Positions 43,506 through 55,521 are shown, counted from the first letter of the stretch. The stretch: DNA of 64,000 bases from Gloeobacter violaceus PCC 7421 (GCF_000011385.1 NC_005125.1:3720001-3784000), one strand, 5' to 3'. The notes: generated from the letters alone by a model not told the origin. Numbers and translations are program-made.

Positions 43506-44450
43506 CTAACTCCTGGCCGGTTTGTCTTTGGGAAGGCTGAGGCCCATCTTATCCTGCAGGGCTTCGATCACCTCTTCGGCGGACTTCTGGCCGAAGTTTT
43601 TGATCTCAAGCAGGTCTTCTTCGGTGTATTCGAGCAAGTCGGCAACCGTATTGATTTGGGCGCGCTTCAGGCAATTGTAGGCACGCACCGACAGCTGCAA
43701 CTCCTCGATAGGCACCTGGCCCACGGTGTTCGGGGCGCTGCGCTGCGGTTCGGCCGGGGGCTCGAAGGTAATCTCCTGCAGGGGCCGAAGCTGGTCGACC
43801 AAGATCTTGGCTGCCTGGGAGAGCGCTTCTTGGGGAGAGAGCGAGCCGCTGGTCCAGATTTCGAGGGTGAGGCGGTCCTGCTCGACATTGGCGGCGGAGC
43901 GCTCACTCTCGACCGTCCAGTTCACCTTGCGCACGGGCATGAAGATCGCGTCGATCGACAGGTAGTCGATGGCGGCCCCGTCCTCGCTGCCGCGCTCGAT
44001 GGCGCGGTAACCCTTGCCCCGCTCGATCTGAAACTCCATCTCCAACTGGCCGTCTTCGGCGAGGGTGGCGATGTAGTGGCGCGGGTGCACCACCTGCACC
44101 TCGGTGGGCAGTTCAAGATCGGCAGCGGTGACGCGCTTGGGACCCTGCACCGCCAGTCGGCCGATCTGGATGTCGCTGGTGTAGGAGCGCAGCACCAGTT
44201 CCTTCATGTTGAGCAGGATATCGAGGACATCTTCGCGGATGCCCTTCATAGTGGCAAATTCGTGGTTGACCCCGGTGATGCGCACGGCCGTCACCGCCGT
44301 GCCTTCGAGGTTCGACAGCAGCACACGCCGGAGGGCGTTGCCCAGGGTGGTGCCCTGGCCCCGCTCGAGCGGTTCGAGCACAAATTTGCCGTACTGGCCG
44401 TTGTCGGCCTCGGTCCGCGTTTCTACGCACTCAATGGTGTATTGCGCCAT
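43506..44450 (-). CDS. rpoA: DNA-directed RNA polymerase alpha subunit
   Basis: 314 residues. N-terminal dimerisation domain ([29 protein letters not shown], the universal signature) and C-terminal domain with [48 protein letters not shown], which binds UP elements and activators. Sits between rpsD and rplQ as in the classical alpha operon. Confidence 0.97.
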   Translation of the reverse strand: MAQYTIECVETRTEADNGQYGKFVLEPLERGQGTTLGNALRRVLLSNLEGTAVTAVRITGVNHEFATMKGIREDVLDILLNMKELVLRSYTSDIQIGRLAVQGPKRVTAADLELPTEVQVVHPRHYIATLAEDGQLEMEFQIERGKGYRAIERGSEDGAAIDYLSIDAIFMPVRKVNWTVESERSAANVEQDRLTLEIWTSGSLSPQEALSQAAKILVDQLRPLQEITFEPPAEPQRSAPNTVGQVPIEELQLSVRAYNCLKRAQINTVADLLEYTEEDLLEIKNFGQKSAEEVIEALQDKMGLSLPKDKPARS

Positions 44451-44467
44451 AGCCTCTCTCCTCGCCG

Positions 44468-45088
44468 CTAGCGGGAGTAAAACTCAACAATCAACAGTTC
44501 CTGGACCGGCGTATCGATGTCCTCGCGCTCGGGAAGGGCCTTCACCGTGGCAGCGAGGGTCTCGCGGTTGGCTTCGAGCCACTTGGGAGCCTGGGGCAGG
44601 CTGGCCGCTTCGAGGGCCTCTTTGACAAAGGCGGCCGAATTGGGCATGACGGTAATCGCATCCCCCGGACGAACCCGGTAGCTCGGGATCGAGACGCGCC
44701 GGCCGTTGACGGCAAAGTGGCCGTGGTTGACCCACTGACGCGCCTGGGCGCGGGAGGTGGCAAAACCGAGGCGGTAGACGACGTTGTCAAGACGTCTCTC
44801 GAGCAATTCCAGAAACTTGGCGCCGGTGTTGCCCGTGGCGCGGCTGGCATCGGAGAAGGTGCGGCGAAATTGCTTTTCGAGCACGCCGTAGCTCCAGCGC
44901 GCTTTTTGCTTTTCTTTGAGGCGGATGGCGTATTCGCTGAGTTTTTGGCGCGCCTGGCCGTGCACGCCGGGGCGGAAATTGCGCCGTTCGATGGCGCACT
45001 TGGGCGAGGAGCAGCGAATGCCCTTGAGGTAGAGCTTCATGCCGACGGCGCGGCAAAGCTTGCAGACGGGACCGGTGTAGCGAGCCAT
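44468..45088 (-). CDS. rpsD: 30S ribosomal protein S4, zinc-binding (C+) type
   Basis: 206 residues from the ATG at 45088. Cys9, Cys12, Cys26 and Cys31 ([18 protein letters not shown] and SSPKC) form a complete zinc site, as in the Thermus/Bacillus-type S4. The S4 RNA-binding fold follows ([28 protein letters not shown]). In most cyanobacteria and plastids, to my knowledge, S4 lacks these cysteines and its gene stands alone. Here it is the C+ form embedded between rpsK and rpoA, as in the classical bacterial alpha operon. Confidence 0.95.
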   Translation of the reverse strand: MARYTGPVCKLCRAVGMKLYLKGIRCSSPKCAIERRNFRPGVHGQARQKLSEYAIRLKEKQKARWSYGVLEKQFRRTFSDASRATGNTGAKFLELLERRLDNVVYRLGFATSRAQARQWVNHGHFAVNGRRVSIPSYRVRPGDAITVMPNSAAFVKEALEAASLPQAPKWLEANRETLAATVKALPEREDIDTPVQELLIVEFYSR

Positions 45089-45119
45089 GTTCTTTAAATA
45101 CTCGAGAACGGATGGTGGT

Positions 45120-45512
45120 TTAGACGCGGCGGCGCTTGGGCGGGCGGCAGCCGTTGTGGGGAATCGGAGTGACGTCGCGGATGAGGGTAATCTCAAGCCC
45201 CACCGCCTGCAAAGCCCGGATGGCCGTCTCCCGGCCGGCGCCGGGGCCGCTGACCATCACCTCGCACTGGCGCATGCCCGAGTCGATGGCCCGGCGGCCG
45301 GCCGATTCGGCCGCCTGCTGAGCGGCGAAGGGGGTGCCTTTTTTGGCGCCTTTGAAGCCGCTGGAGCCGGCAGACGCCCAGGAAATCACATCGCCGACGG
45401 TATCGGCAATAGTGACGATCGTGTTGTTGAACGTGGATTGAATGTGGGCCACACCACTCGGCACATTGCGCCGAACTTTCTTTTTCTGCCCGCCACGGGT
45501 TGGTTTCGCCAT
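45120..45512 (-). CDS. rpsK: 30S ribosomal protein S11
   Basis: 130 residues. [37 protein letters not shown] and the C-terminal [16 protein letters not shown] are universal S11 signatures. 31 bases before rpsD. Confidence 0.97.
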   Translation of the reverse strand: MAKPTRGGQKKKVRRNVPSGVAHIQSTFNNTIVTIADTVGDVISWASAGSSGFKGAKKGTPFAAQQAAESAGRRAIDSGMRQCEVMVSGPGAGRETAIRALQAVGLEITLIRDVTPIPHNGCRPPKRRRV

Positions 45513-45534
45513 TGAATCGATCCTGGTTGGGGTA

Positions 45535-45918
45535 TTACTTCTTGGCGGCGGCTTTTTTCTTGCCGGCCACGGTCTTGCGCCCGCCTCGACGGGTACGGGC
45601 GTTGGTGCGGGTGCGCTGACCGCGCACGGGCAGGCCGAGGCGGTGGCGACGGCCGCGCAGGCAGCCGATATCCATCAGGCGCTTGATATTGATGTTCTCG
45701 AAGCGCCGCAGATCGCCTTCGACCTGATACTTCTGTTCGATTTCCTCGCGCAGGAGGCTGACCTGGACGTCGGTCAACTCGCGCACGCGCAGGTTGGGAT
45801 TGATGCCGGTGGACAGTAGAATTTGGGTGGCTCTGGAGGGGCCGATACCAAAGATGTAGGTGAGGGCAATTTCGACCCGTTTTTCCCGGGGAATGTCTAC
45901 GCCTGCAATACGCGCCAT
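45535..45918 (-). CDS. rpsM: 30S ribosomal protein S13
   Basis: 127 residues. [56 protein letters not shown]. The basic lysine-rich tail (KKKAAAKK) is usual. Between rpmJ and rpsK. Confidence 0.97.
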   Translation of the reverse strand: MARIAGVDIPREKRVEIALTYIFGIGPSRATQILLSTGINPNLRVRELTDVQVSLLREEIEQKYQVEGDLRRFENINIKRLMDIGCLRGRRHRLGLPVRGQRTRTNARTRRGGRKTVAGKKKAAAKK

Positions 45919-45955
45919 GGATGGATGGTTTCCTCTGGTTTGCTGATGGTGCCGC

Positions 45956-46069
45956 CTAGCCCTGCCGCTGCTTGTGCTTGGGGTTCTCGCAAATGACCAT
46001 GACCCGCCCCTTGCGGCGGATCACCCGGCACTTCTCACATATCGGTTTGACGGACGCACGGACTTTCAT
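45956..46069 (-). CDS. rpmJ: 50S ribosomal protein L36
   Basis: 37 residues: [20 protein letters not shown], then [17 protein letters not shown]. Cys11, Cys14, Cys27 and His32 form the zinc site. This is the first ribosomal gene of the visible operon, 37 bases before rpsM. Too short to be picked by length filters, but unmistakable. Confidence 0.96.
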   Translation of the reverse strand: MKVRASVKPICEKCRVIRRKGRVMVICENPKHKQRQG

Positions 46070-46133
46070 AGCTGGCCGCAAATTGTGCAGATCCTAGCTT
46101 AGTGATCGACTGCGGGTACTGTCAAGGGTCGTC

Positions 46134-47630
46134 TCAACGCAGGCTGCGCAGCACGACGATCCAGCCTTCGACCGCCCGGCCTCGCTCGGTGCGCAAAATG
46201 GCCCGCTCGGTGCTCACCGCCACCAGAGCGGCGGCGGCGGCCTCCTTGTGCACATAATCGAGGGCATGGGCGTAGCGGCCGTTGGGGAGCAGGGTGTAGC
46301 CCGCTTCGCCCGCTTCGACCGAGCAAGCGAGCACGCCCCCCGGCACCAGGGTGAGGGCCGCGGCGGCGAACACGGCGGCCAGGTCGCCCACGTAGGTGAA
46401 CACATCCGCCGCGACGATCAGGTCAAAGGCGTCGTGGTGCCGCCCCAGCCACTCGGTCATCTCGCCCACCGCCAGATCGTCGTAGACGCCGCGCGCGCGC
46501 GCTTTGCCGATCATCTTGGCCGAGAGATCCATCCCCACCAACCGCTGGGCCAAAGGCCGCAAAAGCGGGCCGCAAAGCCCGGTGCCGCAGCCGAGATCGA
46601 GGACGTTCAAGAGTCCCTCGGTGTGGGGAGTGGCGGCTTGGACGGCCCCCACGAGCAGTTCGGGCGCCCGGTAGGCCAGTTCCCCGGTCAGGTGCCGGTC
46701 GAAGCGCTCGGCGTATTCATCAAAAAGAGCCGCCACGTAATCCGGGTCGGTCATGGCCGGAGTGGGAGCGCCGCCCACCGCCGCCAGGTAGTGGCGGGCC
46801 TCGGCGTAATCGGGTTTGAGGCGCAGTGCTTCGGCGTAGCACTCGGCGGCTTCGGCCAGTCGGCCCGCGTCGCGCAGGGCGTTACCCAGTCCGCAGTGGG
46901 CTTCAGCCAGAGCCGGTGCCAGTTCAACCGCCCGGCGGTGCTCCTCGATGGCCGCGTCGCCCTGGCCGCTTGCCTGCAGGGCGTGGGCCAGGTTGACGCG
47001 CGCCTCCACCAGGTCGCCTTTGATAATTAGGGCGGTGCGGTAGACAGAGATTGCCTCGGCGAGTTTTTGCTGGGAGTGCAGGAGCAGACCGAGGTTGTAG
47101 TAAGCCTCGGCAAAATCGGGTTGCAGCTGAAAAGCCCGCTTAAAACAAAGGGCGGCTTCTTCTAATTGGCCGCGCTCGCGCAGGACCACCCCGAGATTGT
47201 TGTGGGCTTCGAGGTAATCCGGTTCGAGGGCCAACGCCCGCCGGTAGGAGGCGATCGCATCATCTAGATTCCCCAGTTCGCGCTGGACCGCCCCGAGATT
47301 GTTGTGGGCTTTGACGTACTCGGGTTCGATGGCGAGGGTGCGCTGGTAGCAACCGAGCGCCCCTTCGAAGTCCCGCTGCTCCTGCAGGGCGGTCCCCAGG
47401 GCAAAGTGGGCGTCGGTATAGTAACTACGCAGCTCGATGGCGCGCTGAAAATGGTGAATGGCTTCTTCGCCCTCGCCGCGCGCCTGCAGGGCAAGCCCCA
47501 GGGCAAAGTGGGCCTCGACATAATCGGCCTGAAAGTCGAGCGCCTGGCCGTAGCGGACAATCGCTTCGGCCAGGCGTCCCTGCCGGTGCAGAACCAACCC
47601 CAGATCGAGCAGCTCCGCAGCCTGGGCCAT
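46134..47630 (-). CDS. TPR-repeat protein fused to a methyltransferase
   Basis: About 498 residues from the ATG at 47630 (ATG at 47684 is an alternative). Around nine TPR units (A.A...Y.RAL.L.PDY.EAH.NLG..L...G) fill the first ~300 residues. A class I SAM methyltransferase follows (VLDLGCGTGLCGPLLRPLAQRLVGMDLSAKMI). This TPR-methyltransferase layout is found in several bacteria; the substrate is unknown. It lies downstream of clpB on the same strand. Confidence 0.88.
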   Translation of the reverse strand: MAQAAELLDLGLVLHRQGRLAEAIVRYGQALDFQADYVEAHFALGLALQARGEGEEAIHHFQRAIELRSYYTDAHFALGTALQEQRDFEGALGCYQRTLAIEPEYVKAHNNLGAVQRELGNLDDAIASYRRALALEPDYLEAHNNLGVVLRERGQLEEAALCFKRAFQLQPDFAEAYYNLGLLLHSQQKLAEAISVYRTALIIKGDLVEARVNLAHALQASGQGDAAIEEHRRAVELAPALAEAHCGLGNALRDAGRLAEAAECYAEALRLKPDYAEARHYLAAVGGAPTPAMTDPDYVAALFDEYAERFDRHLTGELAYRAPELLVGAVQAATPHTEGLLNVLDLGCGTGLCGPLLRPLAQRLVGMDLSAKMIGKARARGVYDDLAVGEMTEWLGRHHDAFDLIVAADVFTYVGDLAAVFAAAALTLVPGGVLACSVEAGEAGYTLLPNGRYAHALDYVHKEAAAAALVAVSTERAILRTERGRAVEGWIVVLRSLR

Positions 47631-47722
47631 GGCCGTGGACGGTCGATTGTCACGGCGGGGGGGTTTGCCAAAACCTCGGGGCATTGGTGTAGACGGTGGG
47701 TACGCCGCTCTCATGGTACACA

Positions 47723-47763
47723 AGGTGTCAGGTGTCAGGTGTCAGGTAAGTTCCACCTGACAC

Positions 47764-47765
<2 letters not shown>
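47723..47765 (-). repeat. Heptamer tandem repeat folding into the clpB 3' hairpin
   Basis: AGGTGTC is repeated three times and started a fourth (47723-47747). The last 11 bases, AGGTGTCAGGT (47737-47747), pair perfectly with ACCTGACACCT (47755-47765) around AAGTTCC. The clpB stop (47764-47766) overlaps the far arm. The hairpin has no T-run, so it may act as an mRNA-end structure. The tandem copies let alternative registers of the same stem form. Confidence 0.75.
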
Positions 47766-50382
<2,617 letters not shown>

Positions 50383-50565
50383 AGGGGCTTCCTGTGCGAT
50401 GACTTGTGGGGTCTAGGGTCATTGTAGGCAGTCGCCTGCCCCCCCGGCAGCCGGTTATCCGCCCGGCCGGGTGGGTATTTCCGCCCGGCCGCAGGGGGCA
50501 CGGCGAATCTGAAGATTTTGCTGAGCAGTTACGATAGGCGCAAGCAATGCAACTGTGCGGGGTCG

Positions 50566-51052
50566 ATGGATACCGGTTTGCAACCCCAACACCAGCGAAA
50601 GTGTTCGTACCGGAGCGATTTTCACGCCTGGACCGTCGAGCAGGCCGCCGCGCTGAAGGCCCGGCAGTGGGATCGGTTGGATATCGAAAATCTGGCGGAG
50701 GAGATCGAAGCTTTGGGCAGGGCGGAGCGCCGCGAACTGGAAAGTCGCCTGGCGGTCTTGATCGCTCATCTGCTCAAATGGCAGTTCCAGAGCGAGCGGC
50801 GCAGCAATTCCTGGCAGGCGACCATCGACGAGCAACGCGACCAAATTGCGCGGCTGCTCACCAGTCAACCGAGCCTGCAATCTTAATCTGGACGAAGCGT
50901 TTGGTGGAGCCTGGCGCTCCGGGGTGAGACTGGCGGTCCGGGACACGGATTTGCCCTACCACTACTTCCCGGTCGACTGCCCGTATACGTCGGCAGAAGT
51001 GTTGAGTCTGGAGTTTTTCCCGGAAGGCCCGAGGAAAACCGGCGGCAGCTAG
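50566..51052 (+). pseudogene. DUF29 family protein, frameshifted
   Basis: The first 105 codons (DFHAWTVEQAAALKARQWD, LDIENLAEEIEALGR, HLLKWQFQSERRSNSW) are DUF29 but stop at TAA 50884-50886. The next frame continues the family: LDEAFGGAWRSGVRLAV and LPYHYFPVDCPYTSAEVLSLEFFPE. Removing one of the two A at 50885-50886 joins the parts as QSYLDEAF into 161 residues, the normal family length. So a single-base insertion broke the gene. A sequencing error is possible. Confidence 0.75.
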
Positions 51053-51104
51053 CCCTGGTCGGTACCGTGTATCCTGATACAAGAGGTATCGAATTGTTGC
51101 GACT

Positions 51105-51935
51105 ATGGGTTGCCTGATTGTGCGCCGTGCCCGCTTCAGTGCGGCTCATCGCTACTGGTTATCGGAACTAAGCGAAGCGGAAAACCGTTCGCGCTTCGGC
51201 CCCACCACCCGCATCCACGGGCACAACTACGTGCTGTTCGTCTCGATGCTGGGTCCGGTGGACGAGTACGGCATGGTGCTTAACCTAAGCGACGTCAAGC
51301 ACGTGATTAAGCGCGAAGTGACCGCCCAGCTCGACACGAATTTGCTCAACGAAGCCTGGCCGGAACTTGCCGAGACTTTGCCCACCACCGAGCACCTCGC
51401 GCGCGTCATCTTTCACCGGCTTGTGCCCCACCTGCCCGTGGTGCGGGTGCAGTTATTCGAATCGGACGACCTTTGGGCTGAGTATCAGGGAGAAGGCATG
51501 CAAGCGTATCTGACCATTTCCGACCACTTCGCCGCCGCCCACCGGCTGGCCCTCGATTCGCTCTCGCTTGAAGAAAACACCGAGATTTACGGCCTGTGCG
51601 CCCGCCCGAACGGCCACGGCCACAACTACCACGTCGAAATTACCGTCAAGGGCGAAGTGGACGGACGCACCGGCATGCTGGTGGATCTGGCGGCATTACA
51701 GCAGATTCTCAAAGACAAGGTCCTGCTGCCCTTCGACCACACCTTCCTCAATAAGGACGTGCCCTACTTCGCCGGGGTGGTGCCCACTGCCGAAAATATC
51801 GCCCTCCATATCCGTGACCTGCTCGAAGAGCCGGTGCGGGCTTTGGGGGCGAGGCTCCACAAAGTGCGACTCATCGAGAGCCCGAACAACTCGGTCGAGG
51901 TCCATACCGAAAGCTACGCCCCGCTGGTGGGCTGA
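51105..51935 (+). CDS. Two-domain 6-pyruvoyl-tetrahydropterin synthase-like protein
   Basis: 276 residues made of two tandem PTPS/QueD domains. Domain 1 has metal histidines H15 (FSAAHRYW), H38 and H40 (IHGHNY) but lacks a cysteine before the HGH. Domain 2 has FAAAHRLALDS, then LCARPNGHGHNYHVEI with the catalytic-type cysteine, and a glutamate near the end. The second domain therefore looks catalytically complete; the first may be structural or altered. A decayed copy of its linker region sits at 52091-52174. Confidence 0.85.
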   Translation: MGCLIVRRARFSAAHRYWLSELSEAENRSRFGPTTRIHGHNYVLFVSMLGPVDEYGMVLNLSDVKHVIKREVTAQLDTNLLNEAWPELAETLPTTEHLARVIFHRLVPHLPVVRVQLFESDDLWAEYQGEGMQAYLTISDHFAAAHRLALDSLSLEENTEIYGLCARPNGHGHNYHVEITVKGEVDGRTGMLVDLAALQQILKDKVLLPFDHTFLNKDVPYFAGVVPTAENIALHIRDLLEEPVRALGARLHKVRLIESPNNSVEVHTESYAPLVG

Positions 51936-51952
51936 CAAAAAAGCCTAGGCAG

Positions 51953-52090
51953 ATGAACCGCACTCCCTGGTATCCAGCAGTTGTGCTGCTTGGCGCAAGT
52001 CTGTGGCAACTGGCACCTCCTTCGCAGATCACGTCAACAATCGAAGCAGCTGCGCGAGCTAACTTTGAGAGGTTCACGAAGCTTGAATGA
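51953..52090 (+). CDS. Possible small or truncated secreted peptide
   Basis: 45 residues: MNRTPWYPAVVLLGASLWQL and a helical tail (ITSTIEAAARANFERFTKLE). The hydrophobic start looks like a signal peptide, but the chain ends early and runs straight into the PTPS remnant. It may be the 5' part of a broken gene. AGG is 5 bases before the ATG. Confidence 0.3.
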   Translation: MNRTPWYPAVVLLGASLWQLAPPSQITSTIEAAARANFERFTKLE

Positions 52091-52174
52091 GTATTCGGGC
52101 AGAATCATCTCTGGGCCAAGTACCTGGGAGAGGGCATGCAAGCGCATCTGATCGTTTACGACCACCACTTCTAA
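52091..52174 (+). pseudogene. Decayed partial copy of the PTPS-like gene
   Basis: Reads QNHLWAKYLGEGMQAHLIVYDHHF and stops. This matches ESDDLWAEYQGEGMQAYLTISDHF of the intact gene (about 51469-51540), with clear nucleotide similarity such as the shared GGCATGCAAGCG. It is a 28-codon fragment with no start. It suggests a past duplication and decay of the neighbouring gene. Confidence 0.75.
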
Positions 52175-52250
52175 AAAAATATTCAACATATAGATAATCG
52201 AAACGACTTTTTTTGTCGCTGTTCTACTCAATAGTATTGACGAAGTCTAA

Positions 52251-52442
52251 GAACAGCAGGGCAAGCTAGCCAGAGCAAGGGGATCTTTGCGGCTTGCTGG
52301 AGAAACTGATCCCAAAAACGGCATCGCCGCCGACAACTTTATTCGTGTCGGTCACCTGCTTGCCCAGGAGATTCTTATCGAGAACCAGCAGGAGGCTGGC
52401 CGCTACTACGAAGTAGGTCTACCTACAGCCTCAGCCAAATAG
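52251..52442 (+). pseudogene. Start-less reading frame, unidentified remnant
   Basis: Sixty-three codons after a TAA, ending in TAG: GSLRLAGETDPKNGIAADNF, then IRVGHLLAQEILIENQQEAGRYYEVGL. Codon use and composition look coding, and the helical A.G..Y pattern could be the end of a TPR-type protein. No start codon other than a TTG is present. Identity unresolved. Confidence 0.35.
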
Positions 52443-52454
52443 ACTTTCAACGGG

Positions 52455-53750
52455 CTACCGGCTACGGACAGCCGTATCGAGCAGGTACGCCGGCAAAGGC
52501 GACGGCTCCCGCCGGACAGGTTCGGAGGCGGGACGAGCGGCGGGCGCCACTGGGCGGGGCGGTGGCGCGGCGGGGCGGCGGCGCACGAAGCGCACCGCCG
52601 GGGCAAGGTTCATCTCGCAGGCGGCACGGATAAGCAGAGCGCAGCACAATAAGCTCGCAATCAAACCGCTGCCACCGTAGCTCATCAGCGGCAGCGGCAT
52701 GCCCTTGGGCGGTACGGCACCGGTGACCACAGCGATGTGGAAGAATGCCTGGGTAACCAACAGCAGCGTCGCACCGGCGGCTATTAATCGGCGCGTAGGT
52801 TCGGCGCAGCGCACCGCCACCCGCAAGCCCACGACCAAAAAGAGCAACAAAAAGAGCACAAAGGCGGCGGCACCGACCAGGCCGAACTCCTCGCAAAAGA
52901 CCGCGAAGATGAAATCGGAATAGGGGTAGGGCAAGAACGCCGATTTTTGGGCCGACAGGCCGAACCCGGTGCCTTGCAGGCCGCCGGAGCCGACGGCAAG
53001 CAGACTCTGCACCAACTGGTAACCTTCGCCCCGGGCTACCTCCCACGGATCGAGAAAAGCGGTCACCCGGCCCATCTGATAGGCGGTGGTGCTTACCTTC
53101 CAGGCAGCGACCGCGCCCCCGGCCGCCAGCACCGCAAATAAGCCGCCCAGGGGCAGACCCCCCGCAAAGCCCATCAGCCAGAGGGTGACACCAATCAGCG
53201 CAGCAGTACCCAGGTCAGGCTGGAGCAGCACGCCGCCCACCGTCAGGCCCGCAGCCACCAGACCGAGCAGGCGCGTAAAATTCGGCAGCCTTCGCCAGTT
53301 GGCGATCAGCGGGGCCGCCAGCAAAATGACGCAGGGCTTGATCAGTTCAGAAGGCTGCAGCGAGAAAGGCCCCAGCTGGAGCCAGCGGCGCGCGCCGTTC
53401 AGCTCGACGCCGATACCCGGAATTTTGACCAAAAACACCATCGCCAGCAGCACCCCGAACACCGGCAAAGCCACGGCAAACAGGCGGTCGATGCGCGTTC
53501 GGCACAGCCAGAACATCAGCAGCAACCCCACCGCCGCCGTGAGCGCCTGGCGCGTAAAAAATCGCAACCCGTCGTCGTACTGCAGCTCACCCACCGGCAA
53601 AGAAGCCGAAAAGAGCACCAGCAGGCCGAGGGCGAGCCAGCAGAGGATGAGCACGACCAGCAGGCGCGCCTCCGGCACCCATGCGTTCGGGCTGGTTTCG
53701 CCGGTGCGCTCCCGCAAAGGAGCCTGCAATCTTTCGAGAAGCGTAGGCAT
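52455..53750 (-). CDS. ftsW: SEDS-family peptidoglycan polymerase (FtsW/RodA)
   Basis: 431 residues, about ten membrane helices. GARRWLQLGPFSLQPSELIK, the LLQPDLGTA turn and FGLVGAAAFVLFLLLF are FtsW/RodA signatures. The C-terminus carries an arginine/proline-rich tail (RRRPAAPPPRPVAPAARPASEP). Glycan-strand polymerase for division or elongation; FtsW is the better guess. Confidence 0.85.
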   Translation of the reverse strand: MPTLLERLQAPLRERTGETSPNAWVPEARLLVVLILCWLALGLLVLFSASLPVGELQYDDGLRFFTRQALTAAVGLLLMFWLCRTRIDRLFAVALPVFGVLLAMVFLVKIPGIGVELNGARRWLQLGPFSLQPSELIKPCVILLAAPLIANWRRLPNFTRLLGLVAAGLTVGGVLLQPDLGTAALIGVTLWLMGFAGGLPLGGLFAVLAAGGAVAAWKVSTTAYQMGRVTAFLDPWEVARGEGYQLVQSLLAVGSGGLQGTGFGLSAQKSAFLPYPYSDFIFAVFCEEFGLVGAAAFVLFLLLFLVVGLRVAVRCAEPTRRLIAAGATLLLVTQAFFHIAVVTGAVPPKGMPLPLMSYGGSGLIASLLCCALLIRAACEMNLAPAVRFVRRRPAAPPPRPVAPAARPASEPVRREPSPLPAYLLDTAVRSR

Positions 53751-53814
53751 GGCGGCAAGAAGAATTTTGCCGTCAGTTTACCTGAAAGACGGGACGAAGT
53801 TGGCATATATGGGG

Positions 53815-55521
53815 TCAATTTCCCTCGCAGACACCAGGTTTTGAGTATCTGAGCTTCGAGCGCGGCGGGATGTCGTAGAGCCTGTAGATACCGGACGTGA
53901 AAATAATCGGAAAATCATCGAGGATCATCCAGTGTTCGCACAGGCGACCCTCGGTGGTCACCAGCAGCATGCGCCGGTCCTGGGCCATCTGGTAGCGCAC
54001 CTCCGGGCTTTTTTGATAGACGGGGATGCGGTTGATGCCCGAGTAGAAATTGAGGCTGGGGGCGTAGACCCCCAAGGCGGCGGTCAAATCGCCCGGGCGC
54101 GCTTCGGTGCGCAGCCGGTCGGCCATAGCCAGCAAGGGCCTGTGCACCTGCGGTTCGAGCACGGGCATCAGGCCGCCAATCAAAGCTGGAAAGATGAGAC
54201 TGTAGGCGAGCAGACAGGCAGCCCACGCCCAATCGGGCCGGGGCCTGAAGGCGGCAATCGCGACGGCGGCGGCGGCAATCAGGGCAATGGCGGCTAGGAG
54301 CCAGGGCAGGCCGGTCGCTTCGATGCTCGAACGCAACTCGGGCAGGGACGGGTCTTCGATGAAGTTGAGCGCAAAGGCAAAAGCCCCCGCAAGTAGCAGC
54401 ATTCCAAGGGCTACCCCCCCCAGGCCGAAGCGCACCAGGAACTTCGGAGCGCCCGTGCGCTCCTCCCAAACCAGCGCACACAGCAAGGCCAGAGCCGGCA
54501 GGCCGGGCAGGATGTAGTGCGGCAGCTTCGTGGAGGCGGCACTCACAAATACCAGCACCACCGCGAACCAGAGGGCCAGAAACAACGGCAACTGCTCGCG
54601 GGGTGAGCGCGCAGCCCAGAAGCTTCGTCGCCACCAGTCAAAGTGCACCAGCCGGGGCAGGGTGGCCGGCAACAGCATAATCCACGGGAAAAAGCCCGCC
54701 GGGGTGACCAGCAGGTAGTAGTACCAAGGACCGGGCTGGTTGTCGACGACATTCAAAAAGCGGTTGACGTTGTGGTGGAAGAAAAACGTCTGCAAAAACT
54801 GGACGCCGTTGGCCTGGGTGACCAGAATGTACCAGGGTAAGGTCAACACGGCAAAAATCGCCACGGCGCTCACCCAGGGGATCTCCCCCAGCCGACGCCA
54901 CTGGCCGGTCCACAGCAAAAACCCCAGCACGATGAGTCCAGGAAGCAGCAGGCCGATGGGACCCTTGATGAGCACCGCCCCGGCCACCGCCGCAAAGCCC
55001 AGCCGGTAACCCCAGGGGTGTTTGCCGCTGTAGGACCAGTACCAACCGAACAAGGCCACCGCCACGAAGCTGGTGAGACCCATGTCGGTGACCCCGGTGC
55101 GCCCGAGGGCCAGAAATAACGGGTTGGCCGCCAGGATCGTACCGGCCAGAAGCGCCACGCGGGGACTATAGAGCCGCAGGGCAAAGGCGTAGGTGGCCAG
55201 CACCAGCACCGTGGCAAACAGGGCCGAGGGCAGGCGCACGGCCCATTCGCCAACCCCAAGGACGCCGAAGCCCATCGCCATCAGCCAGTACAGCAAGACC
55301 GGCTTGTCGAAGTAGCGGATGCCGTTGAATACCGGCGTCACCCAATCGCCGGTCACGAACATCTGCCGGGCCACCTCCGCCGTCTCCGTTTCGGTGCGAT
55401 CGAACAGGGTGTAGCCGTCCAGCCGCCAGAAGTAAAAGGCCAGGCACAACACCAAAAGACCCGCCACCGGAAAAACAATCGCACCGGCGACGGACTTGGG
55501 AGGAGATTCGGCGGCTGACAT
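53815..55521 (-). CDS. ArnT/GT39-like glycosyltransferase, multi-pass membrane protein
   Basis: 568 residues with ten or more helices. The N-terminal FDRTETETAEVARQMFVTGDWVTPVFNGIRYFDKPVLLYWL matches the periplasmic-loop acidic motif of ArnT/PMT-type transferases that use polyprenyl-phosphate sugars. PFFLALW and a C-terminal periplasmic domain follow. Probably modifies lipid A-like or other envelope glycans. 64 bases upstream of ftsW on the same strand. Confidence 0.82.
   Translation of the reverse strand: MSAAESPPKSVAGAIVFPVAGLLVLCLAFYFWRLDGYTLFDRTETETAEVARQMFVTGDWVTPVFNGIRYFDKPVLLYWLMAMGFGVLGVGEWAVRLPSALFATVLVLATYAFALRLYSPRVALLAGTILAANPLFLALGRTGVTDMGLTSFVAVALFGWYWSYSGKHPWGYRLGFAAVAGAVLIKGPIGLLLPGLIVLGFLLWTGQWRRLGEIPWVSAVAIFAVLTLPWYILVTQANGVQFLQTFFFHHNVNRFLNVVDNQPGPWYYYLLVTPAGFFPWIMLLPATLPRLVHFDWWRRSFWAARSPREQLPLFLALWFAVVLVFVSAASTKLPHYILPGLPALALLCALVWEERTGAPKFLVRFGLGGVALGMLLLAGAFAFALNFIEDPSLPELRSSIEATGLPWLLAAIALIAAAAVAIAAFRPRPDWAWAACLLAYSLIFPALIGGLMPVLEPQVHRPLLAMADRLRTEARPGDLTAALGVYAPSLNFYSGINRIPVYQKSPEVRYQMAQDRRMLLVTTEGRLCEHWMILDDFPIIFTSGIYRLYDIPPRSKLRYSKPGVCEGN

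Larger units (their letters stand above)
51936..52454. other. Remnant-rich region between the PTPS-like and ftsW genes
   Basis: 519 bases with a possible truncated secreted peptide (51953-52090), the PTPS fragment (52091-52174), an AT-rich stretch (52174-52250) and a start-less 63-codon frame (52251-52442). None is a complete recognisable gene. This looks like accumulated fragments rather than a functional locus. Confidence 0.5.
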
